The position numbers were made by a program, and so were the translations under genes. The notes under the pieces were generated by a model. It was not told the origin of the DNA. It saw only the letters and a list, made by a program, of their open reading frames with translations, and ran no database searches. DNA of 32,290 nucleotides from Clostridium sp. (GTDB lineage Bacteria; Bacillota; Clostridia; Lachnospirales; Lachnospiraceae), in assembly GCA_023664325.1 (NCBI GenBank), contig JAMPFS010000035.1:1-32290 (forward strand), in the 5' to 3' direction. This document shows positions 25,292-32,290 of this stretch, one piece after another. Each line of letters begins with the position of its first letter. Position 1 is the first letter of the stretch.

Positions 25292-25849
25292 TCAATCGTA
25301 TCCATACCGCATGCGCTCTATCCTGATTTCCCGCTTTATATTCTCCATTACCATGTCAGTAAGATGCTTAACGGAAATCGGCAACGCTTCTTTCCTTTTC
25401 ATCTGCAAAACCATTTCCTCCTGCTGCCTTACCTTTCTTTTCAGTATCGCAAGTTCCTCCTCATATTTTCTCACAGTCTGCTTTGTTTCCTGCCATTCTT
25501 TCTGATCCCCCGTCACAACGCCGAGCTTATGAAGCAGATGAACCAACTGCTTTTTTTCTCCCGGCTGGTTATGAATCTGCTCTATGATCTGAATAAATCT
25601 CCGGTTATCCCGACTCGTCAGATTGTGATAATACTTTTGCTCGTACTGTAAAATCCGGCTATTGAAAACCTTTGTCAATTTTTGATATAGCTGGTTATAT
25701 GCTGTCATATTCCCTGTAGGCTGCCTGTTTTTGCGGTAGATCAGGGAAATGCCATAGCCTCGTTTTGCCACACCCCGATGTTTTTGCATAATCTTATCCG
25801 TAAAGTTCTGATTCCTCCCGATTCCAGAATATTCCACACCCGATTCCAC
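25292..25849 (-). CDS. Coiled-coil protein of the tube region (Pvc6 position)
   Basis: The 185-residue product lies between the second tube gene and the LysM gene, the slot of the small Pvc6. It has a basic N-terminal part (RNQNFTDKIMQKHRGVAKRG) and a helical C-terminal half with coiled-coil pattern (about 110-165, VRKYEEELAILKRKVRQQEE). The start is GTG 25849, one base after the stop of the tube gene, so translation is probably coupled; an ATG at 25708 would remove 47 residues. No family is recognised with certainty. It could be a tube-initiation chaperone or, being helical, a very short tape-measure substitute. Confidence 0.6.
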   Translation of the reverse strand: MESGVEYSGIGRNQNFTDKIMQKHRGVAKRGYGISLIYRKNRQPTGNMTAYNQLYQKLTKVFNSRILQYEQKYYHNLTSRDNRRFIQIIEQIHNQPGEKKQLVHLLHKLGVVTGDQKEWQETKQTVRKYEEELAILKRKVRQQEEMVLQMKRKEALPISVKHLTDMVMENIKREIRIERMRYGYD

Positions 25850-25850
25850 C

Positions 25851-26276
25851 TTATCTCATAATTTTCATCTGCGTATATGCAATCTCGAAAGTATGGATTA
25901 AGACCTGCCCGTTTTGCGCATCTATCTCCGATACCTCCCACTTCGTCACAAGCGCCTGTTCCGCCACATATTTTATTTCCGTATTGCCATACATGTCCAA
26001 CATCATCACAACAATCCCCTGTCTTAAATAAATGCCGGGACTCATTTTATTCATAAGGGAATTTGCGCAGTTTAAAACACCACCTTGCAGCCTCAATGTT
26101 TTTGCTCCCTTCGTGGGAACTGCCATGATATACCCGGAACCATTATGTCCGCCCTCCGAAAGCATTTCCGTCTCAAGCTCCATATGAAGCCCGGAAACCT
26201 TCGCAAAAGATATAACATGATTGTCGATCAATACCTTAAATCTGTAATTTGATACCAGCTGACTATGTACATCCAT
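25851..26276 (-). CDS. Tube protein 2 (Hcp/gp19-like, Pvc5-like)
   Basis: The 141-residue product has the T4 gp19/Hcp-like pattern NYRFKVLIDNHVISFAKVSG, KTLRLQGGVLN, IVVMMLDMYGN and HTFEIAYTQMKIM. It is more diverged than tube protein 1 and lies just before the Pvc6-position and LysM genes, as does Pvc5, which forms the first ring of the inner tube on the baseplate. AGGAG lies 6-7 nt before the ATG. A perfect hairpin precedes its ribosome binding site. Confidence 0.87.
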   Translation of the reverse strand: MDVHSQLVSNYRFKVLIDNHVISFAKVSGLHMELETEMLSEGGHNGSGYIMAVPTKGAKTLRLQGGVLNCANSLMNKMSPGIYLRQGIVVMMLDMYGNTEIKYVAEQALVTKWEVSEIDAQNGQVLIHTFEIAYTQMKIMR

Positions 26277-26298
26277 TTTGTTCTCCTATTCCAGTTCC

Positions 26299-26334
26299 GG
26301 ATAGATACTGTTTTTTCCAGTTCCGTATCTATCC
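26299..26334 (-). promoter_or_regulatory. Perfect mRNA hairpin before the second tube gene
   Basis: GGATAGATAC (26299-26308) and GTATCTATCC (26325-26334) form a perfect 10-bp stem around a 16-nt loop. The distal arm overlaps the stop codon of the DUF6760-type gene. On the minus strand CGGAACTGGAA occurs twice, once in the loop and once right after the stem. There is no U-tract, so termination is unlikely; an mRNA-stabilising or processing signal is more plausible. Confidence 0.5.
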
Positions 26335-26520
26335 TCCGGTACCAAGATCAAACATATTGTCCGGTTCCTCGTTCAGACTCCGGTTTATCTTGGAAAACTC
26401 ACTGCACCACCGGTTTCGTTCCCCGTGGGGAAGTGACATGATCTCCTCATGGCTCCAGTGTGCGTAATAGGCAATAAATGCTGCCTCCTCATAGATCCTC
26501 TCTGCCGGATATAAGGTCAG
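26329..26520 (-). CDS. Small DUF6760-type eCIS protein, probable CTG start
   Basis: The conserved part (about 63 residues) reads YPAERIYEEAAFIAYYAHWS, then EEIMSLPHGERNRWCSEFSK, the pattern of the short DUF6760 proteins encoded between tube genes of eCIS loci. The role is unknown. No ATG, GTG or TTG is well placed: ATG 26592 would add 24 non-conserved residues read out of frame inside the preceding gene. CTG 26520 overlaps that gene's TGA stop (CTGA), which mirrors the usual ATGA coupling, so I take it as the likely start, without proof. A TTG within the extension remains possible. Confidence 0.65.
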   Translation of the reverse strand: MTLYPAERIYEEAAFIAYYAHWSHEEIMSLPHGERNRWCSEFSKINRSLNEEPDNMFDLGTGG

Positions 26521-26888
26521 GTTCCGGCATTCATAAAATTTACAGGCACCTCGATTTCCTGTCCACAATGCGGACAGACGGACTGATAGCACGGTGCCTC
26601 CATGTTATTAATCTTCTCATAAAAATCCTGCAAGTAAAAAAGATCCGCAGTATACAGATTTTCAATTACTCTGGTATCCACTGCCGGCAGGGAGCCAAGT
26701 CTTGTAATCACCCTGGCTAACAATATAATGGTAAGATAGCCGGGATTTTGCTGTACCCTCGGATCCTTTAACGGCAGAATTTCATCTGCGGCAGTTGCCA
26801 GCCGTATCGTACCCTCCCTGTGCAGGGTTCCCGCATGGTCTAAATACCCTCTGGGCAGTGTAAATTCATATTCTGTCTGAAAAGCCAT
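26517..26888 (-). CDS. Small tail-assembly protein with cysteine knuckle
   Basis: The 123-residue product begins MAFQTEYEFTLPRGYLD and ends near a zinc-knuckle-like C-x4-C-x2-C (Cys100, Cys105, Cys108 in YQSVCPHCGQE). Its order after tube protein 1 and before the DUF6760-type gene is a common eCIS arrangement, where this type is annotated as a phage tail assembly protein. A chaperone role in tube or sheath assembly is inference. Only three cysteines are close together, so metal binding would need a fourth ligand or a dimer. Confidence 0.7.
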   Translation of the reverse strand: MAFQTEYEFTLPRGYLDHAGTLHREGTIRLATAADEILPLKDPRVQQNPGYLTIILLARVITRLGSLPAVDTRVIENLYTADLFYLQDFYEKINNMEAPCYQSVCPHCGQEIEVPVNFMNAGT

Positions 26889-26907
26889 CCTCTCTCATTC
26901 CTCCCCT

Positions 26908-27336
26908 TTATTTTGTCCTCGTCATTCCTTCATGCGCAATTTCCATTGTCTCCACCGCCACTTCCGAAGCCGTTGCATTAAAATCCGGCGCTGTGTATTT
27001 TGTAGGCCATGCATTGATAACCTGCCATGACGCAGCATCCTGCCCTGTAATATCTAAAAGTGTGATCGTAATCGTCTTGCGCTCGACATCTCCTTCAAAA
27101 CCTGCTTCCATCCACTTATACATAACATCACTGTCCATAACGCCCTGCTTTAGTGTGATATTGCCATATTTCTTTAATCCCGGAAGTTTCAGTGGCGTCT
27201 GTACCTTATCGCCCTCCCTGTATTCAATGACATCAATAGATGCATCAAATCCTGACACTTCACTGAATCCTCCAGCCTCCAATCCATCTATTTCCAGTCG
27301 GAACCGAAATTTCCCATGTGGATATCCGTTTGCCAT
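26908..27336 (-). CDS. Main inner tube protein 1 (Hcp/gp19-like, Pvc1-like)
   Basis: The 142-residue product matches the T4-like tail tube family: HGKFRFRLEIDGLEAGGFSE, VSGFDASIDVIEYREGD, LKLPGLKKYGNITLKQG and FNATASEVAVETMEIAHEG. It stacks as hexameric rings to form the needle driven out by sheath contraction. It follows the sheath gene, as in most contractile systems. ATG 27336 is used; a GTG three codons upstream (27345), with AAAGGA just before it, is an equally possible start. Confidence 0.92.
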   Translation of the reverse strand: MANGYPHGKFRFRLEIDGLEAGGFSEVSGFDASIDVIEYREGDKVQTPLKLPGLKKYGNITLKQGVMDSDVMYKWMEAGFEGDVERKTITITLLDITGQDAASWQVINAWPTKYTAPDFNATASEVAVETMEIAHEGMTRTK

Positions 27337-27384
27337 ATTTTTCACCCATCCTTTCTCTCATCAGTAGATCACTCCCCATATCTT

Positions 27385-29127
27385 TTATTGGGCATCTCCC
27401 GTTTTCTGCGTAATCCGGAAGATTACAAATTCTGCCGGTTTTACCGGAGCCACCCCAATGACACAAATCAATCGTCCATTATCAATATCATCCTGGGACA
27501 TAGTAGTGCGGTCAACATTGACAAAAAATGCCTCATCCGTGGATGTGCCTGCCAACGAGCCGTTTCTCCACATACCGGTTAAAAATACTTCTATTGTCCG
27601 CTTTATTCTTACCCACAGGGTTTCATCATTTGGCTCAAAGACTGCCCAGTTTGTATTTGCCTTTATGGATTCCTCAATAAAAATAAATAATCTGCGGACA
27701 TTGATATATTTCCACGAACCGTCACTGCTGGCTGTTCTTGCGCCCCAAACACGGATTCCCATTCCCGGAAATGCCCGTATCAGGTTGACACCCTTCGGAT
27801 TTAAAATATCCTGCTCGCCTTTATTAAAATTACACTCTAACCCGACACAGGCTCTTACCACTTCATTTGCCGGCGCTTTATGTACACCTCTCTCATTATC
27901 GCTTCTCGCATATATTCCGATCACCGAACCCGATGGCGGTATTACAATATTTCGTTTGTCCAGGGGATCAAAAACCTGTAACCATGGGTGGTACAACGCT
28001 GCATAATTTGAATCAAACAGATCTCTGTGCGCCATAATATCATCCATTTTCTTTGCATCTCTTGGAATATCCAATACCGCAAACCTGCTTGCCAGATTTT
28101 CACAATGCGCCACTAAACTTAACTGTACATTGGGATCTGTGATTCCCGGTACTGCCATAATGGAAACCACATCATTATCTACAAAAGCCTGAATACCGCT
28201 TCTTTTTCCCGCGCCGTTATCCACTCCTATAAAATCGGCAGCAGTGAGGGAAGCGACCGAACCATTTGCCCCGCCCTCTAAAGACAGGCTTTTTGCGGAC
28301 AGCGTTGCGTCACCGGTTATCTGTTCAAACGGGGAAATAATCCCACTTTCATCCCCCGTAATATGCTCTGCCACGACCAGGTCTGATTTCTCAATTCTCT
28401 TCACCACATAATTTGCTTCCCCCATGTTAAAGGATACATTTTCATATACCTCCACAATGTCTTCAAAATGCACTTCCAAATTGAATTCACAGGTAGATAG
28501 AACCTTTGTCGGAAGCAGCTCCGTGTCCACGATTCCATCATCAAAAGCATTTTCAAACTCTAAGATATTATCCTGGCATTTTACAACCCGGTTATAGACA
28601 ATGCTGTCCGCCCCCGTTTCCTGAAACGCTACAATATCTCCTACATGAAATCCTGCCGCCTTTTTTACCTTATACTTTTTTTTATCATTTTCCGTTACAA
28701 TCTCTATCACCTGCGTCTTTGCCTTACTTGCCGGTGAGACGAATGCCTGCATCTGGTTTCCCCACTCGCCGGGGTTTTTTGCAGTCAGTTTCAAAACAGC
28801 TCCATCCTCCTTCGGAAGAAAACCCACTGCCTGTTTTGCATCCTCTGGCGCCACACGCATAATAAAGCATCTGGATCCTCCATTTACAAAAAAATGCTCC
28901 ACTGCATATGCTAAGAAACGATATTCACCAAATTCATTTTCCGGCAGAAAACCTCCATACTTCCGCTTAAAATCCGCAAAATTGGTAACCAACTGTGGTA
29001 TACCGGTTGTCATCCCTCGCTGCGCAAGCCCGATAAACCCCGCAGTACTGGTACCAACCCCCTCCATCGGTTTACTTCCGGAATCAAATTCCTCAACATA
29101 TACTCCTGGTGATAAATACTCTGCCAT
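27385..29127 (-). CDS. Contractile tail sheath protein
   Basis: The 580-residue product starts MAEYLSPGVYVEEFDSGSKP, the diagnostic sheath N-terminus, followed by TAGFIGLAQRG and HFFVNGGSRCFIMRV. The conserved C-terminal domain (about 470-580) has YINVRRLFIFIEESI, FEPNDETLWVRIKRTI and PAEFVIFRITQKT. A large central insertion (about 100-280) would face outward. The arms at both ends interlock subunits so that the sheath contracts as one. It is the only sheath gene here, whereas PVC and Afp loci have three. AGGGGGC precedes the ATG. Confidence 0.95.
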   Translation of the reverse strand: MAEYLSPGVYVEEFDSGSKPMEGVGTSTAGFIGLAQRGMTTGIPQLVTNFADFKRKYGGFLPENEFGEYRFLAYAVEHFFVNGGSRCFIMRVAPEDAKQAVGFLPKEDGAVLKLTAKNPGEWGNQMQAFVSPASKAKTQVIEIVTENDKKKYKVKKAAGFHVGDIVAFQETGADSIVYNRVVKCQDNILEFENAFDDGIVDTELLPTKVLSTCEFNLEVHFEDIVEVYENVSFNMGEANYVVKRIEKSDLVVAEHITGDESGIISPFEQITGDATLSAKSLSLEGGANGSVASLTAADFIGVDNGAGKRSGIQAFVDNDVVSIMAVPGITDPNVQLSLVAHCENLASRFAVLDIPRDAKKMDDIMAHRDLFDSNYAALYHPWLQVFDPLDKRNIVIPPSGSVIGIYARSDNERGVHKAPANEVVRACVGLECNFNKGEQDILNPKGVNLIRAFPGMGIRVWGARTASSDGSWKYINVRRLFIFIEESIKANTNWAVFEPNDETLWVRIKRTIEVFLTGMWRNGSLAGTSTDEAFFVNVDRTTMSQDDIDNGRLICVIGVAPVKPAEFVIFRITQKTGDAQ

Positions 29128-29144
29128 ATCTTTGCCCCCTGTCC

Positions 29145-31244
29145 TTAAATATTTTCAAAATAAATATAATATTCATATAAATCTTCCCGGGATATTCTCT
29201 TTCCCATTTTTCTTACCTCTGTCTGCAATGCTTTCATGATATGCTCCATATTCACCCCTTTTTTCTCATCTGCCGCAAAAAATGCCGCCTGCACTGCTAT
29301 ATTTTTAATATGACTCCCCGACAATTCAAATTTTTCTGCCAGAAACCCATAGTCCGGTACTTCCTCAAATTCCATCTGCCTGGGGAATGCTTTTTCCCAA
29401 AGCTGCCGTCTGCACTCCGCATCCGGAAACGGAAATTCTATAAAATACTGTATTCGCCTTTTAAATGCCTCATCAATATTCTGCATATAGTTTGTAGCAA
29501 GAATCACAATACCCTCATATTCCTCTATTTTCTGCAAAAGATAGGCGGTTTCCATATTGCTGTGCTTATCATTGGAATCCTTTACCTCTGTCCGTCTGCT
29601 AAACAGCACATCCGCTTCATCAAAAAACAATACGCCCTGTCCTTTTCTAACTGCTTCAAACACTGCATTCAGATTCTTTTCTGTCTCACCGATATATTTG
29701 CTTACAACCGCTGCTAAATCCACCCGGTACAAACTGGTTCCCAGATAATCTGCTATGATTCCTGCACTCATGGTCTTTCCGGTTCCCGGCGGTCCCGAAA
29801 AAATCATGGACACTCCCCGCCCATATGCCATCTTTTTGCCAAATCCCCATACATCATAGACCTGACGTTTATAACGGATACGGTTACAGGCTGCTTTCAT
29901 CTGCTCCATCTGCTTGTTTGGCAAGACCAGATCCTCCCATGTATAGCCTGTATCCATCACGGTAATCCTGTTATTTCCAGTGTTTCCGGTTTCCCTCTTA
30001 CATTCTGCTTTTATATCCTCTGCCTGAATCCTTTCATGCTCCCGCAGTATCCTCCGCTTTTCCGCATTTTGAAGAATCCGCTTCATCTGTGCAGAGGTAA
30101 AACAGCAGGTATCTGCCAAAAAATCCATTTCTTCTGTTTTCTCTATGGCGTAACGTTTTGTTATGCCTTTCCATACCTGGACATTTCTCTGCCCTTTCCT
30201 TTCTGCAACGGATATCTCCCATAACTCCGGATACTGCGATAAAAATGTAAGTGGTCTTTCCCCCAGCACAAACACGATACGGTCTTTTCCCAGAAACAAT
30301 TCAAACAGCCGGACGACAAGCCTTCCCGCATCCTCCTTTTCCCAAAAATCCTCATCTATAAAACACAGGCAAAGCCATGCATCCATGACAAATAGCTGTA
30401 GCCGTATATCCTGGCAGATCTCCTCCAATTCACCATGCAAAAGATTCTTTTCCAACAAAAACCGCAACCTCTTCATATCAAAAAAGCAAATTCTATGCCC
30501 CTTTTTTTCTCCATACTCCCTGATGATGGCTTGCTGTTCCTCCTCTTTTCCCCCATGCAGATAGATAGCGGAAGGATGGTTTGAAAGCACTGTGTCAAAC
30601 CTCCTGAAACAATCGCCATACTCCACATTCCATGCATTTTCCTGATTCATGGCATCACATGTGATAAACGGATATTCTTCGAGCCTCATCTGTCCGGATA
30701 CCAACAACTGAAACAATCCCTCCCGGCATTTCATCCCCCATCTGCCCCTGCCCTTTCCCTCCTGTCTGTCCAGCAATAAAAAATTGCTTAGCAGCCGGCT
30801 TGTTTTGAAAAAATAGGGATAATACGACGCATTTGTTCCAAAATCCTGTGTGTAGAGTTTAATTGCCGTATCTACTGTCAGATATCCATTATTCCAATCA
30901 TTATTCATATAGATATAAAATTTTTCAAAATATGGATTGATTTCTCCTAATACCGACAGCTCTATGCACATCTGTTCAAACGCATCTAACTCAAATAAAC
31001 CATACAGCCTTTGCAGGAAATGTTCCCTCTCATCGTTTTGTCCGAAGCTTATCTCATCTTCCACTAAAACAAACTCCGTAAAATAACTTCTGACTTCCCT
31101 GCTCAGAATGGATTCCGTATAGGGTGAGTCCTCACTAAAATCATACATGCTAAATTGTTCCTGCAATTTTAAAAACTGATAAATTCTCTTTCGTTCCCGC
31201 CGCTCCATACAATGAAAGTGACGGTTTTTCTCTTTTTTCTCCAT
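29145..31244 (-). CDS. AAA+ ATPase of the CIS (Pvc15-like)
   Basis: The 699-residue product has a C-terminal AAA+ domain with Walker A GPPGTGKT (484-491), Walker B VLFFDEAD (538-545), a sensor-1 ILATNYMQNID and an arginine-finger region FKRRIQYFIEFPFPD. The first 400 residues are helical with a degenerate ATPase-like module (YLHGGKEEEQQAI near 230-240 and CLCFIDEDF near 292-300). This architecture is that of the eCIS ATPase (Pvc15), thought to help assembly or cargo loading. Its ATG directly follows the TAA of the DUF4157 gene with no spacer and no good ribosome binding site, indicating translational coupling. Confidence 0.92.
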   Translation of the reverse strand: MEKKEKNRHFHCMERRERKRIYQFLKLQEQFSMYDFSEDSPYTESILSREVRSYFTEFVLVEDEISFGQNDEREHFLQRLYGLFELDAFEQMCIELSVLGEINPYFEKFYIYMNNDWNNGYLTVDTAIKLYTQDFGTNASYYPYFFKTSRLLSNFLLLDRQEGKGRGRWGMKCREGLFQLLVSGQMRLEEYPFITCDAMNQENAWNVEYGDCFRRFDTVLSNHPSAIYLHGGKEEEQQAIIREYGEKKGHRICFFDMKRLRFLLEKNLLHGELEEICQDIRLQLFVMDAWLCLCFIDEDFWEKEDAGRLVVRLFELFLGKDRIVFVLGERPLTFLSQYPELWEISVAERKGQRNVQVWKGITKRYAIEKTEEMDFLADTCCFTSAQMKRILQNAEKRRILREHERIQAEDIKAECKRETGNTGNNRITVMDTGYTWEDLVLPNKQMEQMKAACNRIRYKRQVYDVWGFGKKMAYGRGVSMIFSGPPGTGKTMSAGIIADYLGTSLYRVDLAAVVSKYIGETEKNLNAVFEAVRKGQGVLFFDEADVLFSRRTEVKDSNDKHSNMETAYLLQKIEEYEGIVILATNYMQNIDEAFKRRIQYFIEFPFPDAECRRQLWEKAFPRQMEFEEVPDYGFLAEKFELSGSHIKNIAVQAAFFAADEKKGVNMEHIMKALQTEVRKMGKRISREDLYEYYIYFENI

Positions 31245-31589
31245 TTATAGAAACCTGTCTGCTTCCCTTTCCAATACCGGATCGTCATTCACTGCATATC
31301 CACCAATGGTTGTTGTTGCCGGCACATGTCCCAGCTCCTGCTGTGGAATATGACCTAATTCATGTTTCAGGCAATCCTCATTGCCCGAGCCGATATAAAT
31401 GTTTTTCCCCTGTGTGAAGGCTCTCGCCCCTACCTGCACCGGCTTTGCAGAATTATAATGCACCCGGACATCTGCAAAGGACATACCTGACTTTTCCTCT
31501 GCTCTTTGCAGCAGATCATCCGGAATTCCGGTGCGGTTTACTCTGTACTCCTGTCCAAATTCCTGTTCTTCCTTTTCCTGAAACGCCAT
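31245..31589 (-). CDS. Stand-alone DUF4157 protein with HELGH motif
   Basis: The 114-residue product is essentially one DUF4157 domain: GIPDDLLQRAEEKSGMSFAD, VRVHYNSAKPVQVGARAFTQ, a zincin-like HELGH (76-80) and a closing VLEREADRF. DUF4157 is strongly associated with eCIS loci, usually as the N-terminal part of large cargo proteins, where it may act as a protease or a loading tag. Here no payload follows. ATG 31589 has AAGGAG upstream. The TAA is directly followed by the ATPase start, suggesting the two work together. Confidence 0.85.
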   Translation of the reverse strand: MAFQEKEEQEFGQEYRVNRTGIPDDLLQRAEEKSGMSFADVRVHYNSAKPVQVGARAFTQGKNIYIGSGNEDCLKHELGHIPQQELGHVPATTTIGGYAVNDDPVLEREADRFL

Positions 31590-31664
31590 CTGCCCTCTCC
31601 TTTGCCTCGCTGTTGTAATCATTTTTTATCTTAGACAGTTGCGAAAACGGAGTTTCACAATTAC

Positions 31665-32075
31665 CTATTTTTCCTCTAAATAAAATGGAAATACAAGATT
31701 AAAGGGATTGTTGGTTGCCCTTACCCGGTATGCGATCTGGATTTCCACTGCATTACGCGATTGTTCCATCTCCTCTATCGTAACCTCTATATCCGCAATC
31801 CGTGGTTCCCATCGAATGACTGCCTCCTCCACCGCATGCCTCATCATCATCAGGGCTGTATAATCAATGTTATCAAACATATAGGTAACCAGATCACAGC
31901 CAAAATCCGGCCGCATCACCCGTTCTCCCTTTCTCGTCATCACAATCAAATAGATACTTTCCTTGATATTTTCTTCATAGGAACTTTCCATCAAACGTCC
32001 TGTCACCGGATCCGATTCAATTGGAAAATGAAGCCCCTTCCCCAAAAAAGCATTGGAATTGCCAAAATCTGACAT
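31665..32075 (-). CDS. gp25-like baseplate wedge protein (Pvc9-like)
   Basis: The 136-residue product has the T4 gp25/GPW pattern: GLHFPIESDPVTGRLMESSY, IKESIYLIVMTRKGERVMRP, DFGCDLVTYMFDN and ATNNPFNLVFPFYLEE. It starts sheath polymerisation on the wedge. ATG 32075 lies just after GGGAGGGGG; an ATG 11 codons upstream would contain this site. It is the first gene of the CIS cluster as seen here, away from the other baseplate genes 9 kb downstream, an order that differs from PVC loci, where it follows the spike gene. Confidence 0.88.
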   Translation of the reverse strand: MSDFGNSNAFLGKGLHFPIESDPVTGRLMESSYEENIKESIYLIVMTRKGERVMRPDFGCDLVTYMFDNIDYTALMMMRHAVEEAVIRWEPRIADIEVTIEEMEQSRNAVEIQIAYRVRATNNPFNLVFPFYLEEK

Positions 32076-32100
32076 TTTACCCCCTCCCAGATTGATTTTT

Positions 32101-32138
32101 ATGTTCAATTTAACATACCGATTTAGCTAAAATATGTT
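32101..32138. promoter_or_regulatory. Possible operator cluster in the CIS leader
   Basis: Just upstream of the first CIS gene lie three AACAT/ATGTT half-sites (32101-32105, 32112-32116, 32134-32138) and a perfect 10-bp palindrome TTTAGCTAAA (32122-32131). The region is AT-rich and no TTGACA-TATAAT pair with good spacing was found on the minus strand, so the operon promoter is not identified. A repressor or alternative sigma factor site is possible. Confidence 0.3.
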
Positions 32139-32242
32139 GGTTTTATACATTTATTTTTTTATAATTTCATTGGTAATTGTTGTTTATTTCCCATTTCCAG
32201 AAATTTTGTAAATCATGCTTTATTTTAATTTTTAATAATCAG

Positions 32243-32285
32243 AACCACCGGCTTAGCCGGTGGTTTGCTCACGCCCTATAAGGGC
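32243..32285. repeat. Pair of perfect hairpins, possible IS200/IS605-type end
   Basis: AACCACCGGC (32243-32252) pairs with GCCGGTGGTT (32256-32265) around TTA, a perfect 10-bp stem. Seven bases later GCCCT (32273-32277) pairs with AGGGC (32281-32285) around ATA. Closely spaced subterminal hairpins of this kind are typical of IS200/IS605-family ends. A terminator is an alternative, but the T-tract is only TTT. The window stops here, so no transposase can be seen. Confidence 0.4.
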
Positions 32286-32290
32286 TTGTT

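Noticed and set aside
9756..32075. Prophage, R-type tailocin or diffocin
   Set aside because: No capsid, terminase, integrase, holin or lysin is present. DUF4157, DUF4255, DUF4280 and the AAA+ ATPase mark the eCIS lineage instead.
9756..32075. Type VI secretion system
   Set aside because: No TssJ, TssL, TssM or ClpV-type unfoldase; the ATPase is of the Pvc15 type and the host appears Gram-positive.
1..32290. CRISPR array, tRNA or rRNA gene
   Set aside because: No regularly spaced direct repeats or cloverleaf or rRNA sequence was noticed; small genes could only be excluded fully by a dedicated search.

Overview
The window looks like a chromosomal segment of a Gram-positive anaerobe of the Clostridia, most likely a Lachnospiraceae-type gut bacterium. 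The reasons are moderately AT-rich DNA, strong AGGAGG-type ribosome binding sites, a Spo0A-family regulator, an AgrC/GHKL-type kinase and a complete rml operon. No reference search was possible, so the genus is not called.

Layout. Positions 1-2,100 hold a secreted right-handed beta-helix (pectate-lyase-like) protein (+) and a GtrA-family membrane protein (-). Positions 2,240-4,793 hold a Spo0A-like response regulator and a polytopic GHKL histidine kinase (both +). Positions 4,806-8,365 hold rmlA-rmlB-rmlD-rmlC for dTDP-L-rhamnose (-). Positions 8,470-9,678 hold a MerR-methyltransferase fusion (-). Between it and rmlA lies a MerR-type promoter: a -35 and -10 separated by 19 bp, with a near-perfect dyad in the spacer.

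From about 9,756 to 32,075 every gene is on the minus strand and tightly packed. Together they form a contractile injection system (CIS) of the extracellular PVC/Afp/eCIS lineage. In transcription order they are: gp25-like baseplate protein, stand-alone DUF4157 protein (HELGH), AAA+ ATPase, single sheath, tube protein 1, small tail-assembly protein, DUF6760-type protein, tube protein 2, coiled-coil protein, LysM protein, VgrG/Pvc8-like spike, two baseplate-J-like proteins, a tail-protein-I-like protein, a 583-residue 'RNRYFYGK' protein with an Ig-like tail, a one-TM pseudokinase-like protein, a membrane-anchored MORN-repeat protein, a DUF4255 (Pvc16-like) protein, a DUF4280 PAAR-like tip, a HAMP/cyclase-fold membrane sensor and a small beta-rich protein. 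The structural genes would build the sheath-tube-baseplate-spike particle, and the ATPase and DUF4255 protein would assemble or cap it.

The unusual part is the accessory module embedded between the baseplate genes and the tip gene, and just after it. It encodes three predicted membrane proteins: pseudokinase-like, MORN and a catalytically degenerate nucleotide cyclase. I see no tape-measure protein, no tail fibre, no second sheath and no classical toxin. This suggests, as inference, a membrane-coupled or cell-retained CIS rather than a standard released eCIS. The window ends (32,243-32,290) with two adjacent perfect hairpins that may be the end of an IS200/IS605-type element or another mobile repeat. 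I saw no tRNA, rRNA or CRISPR array.
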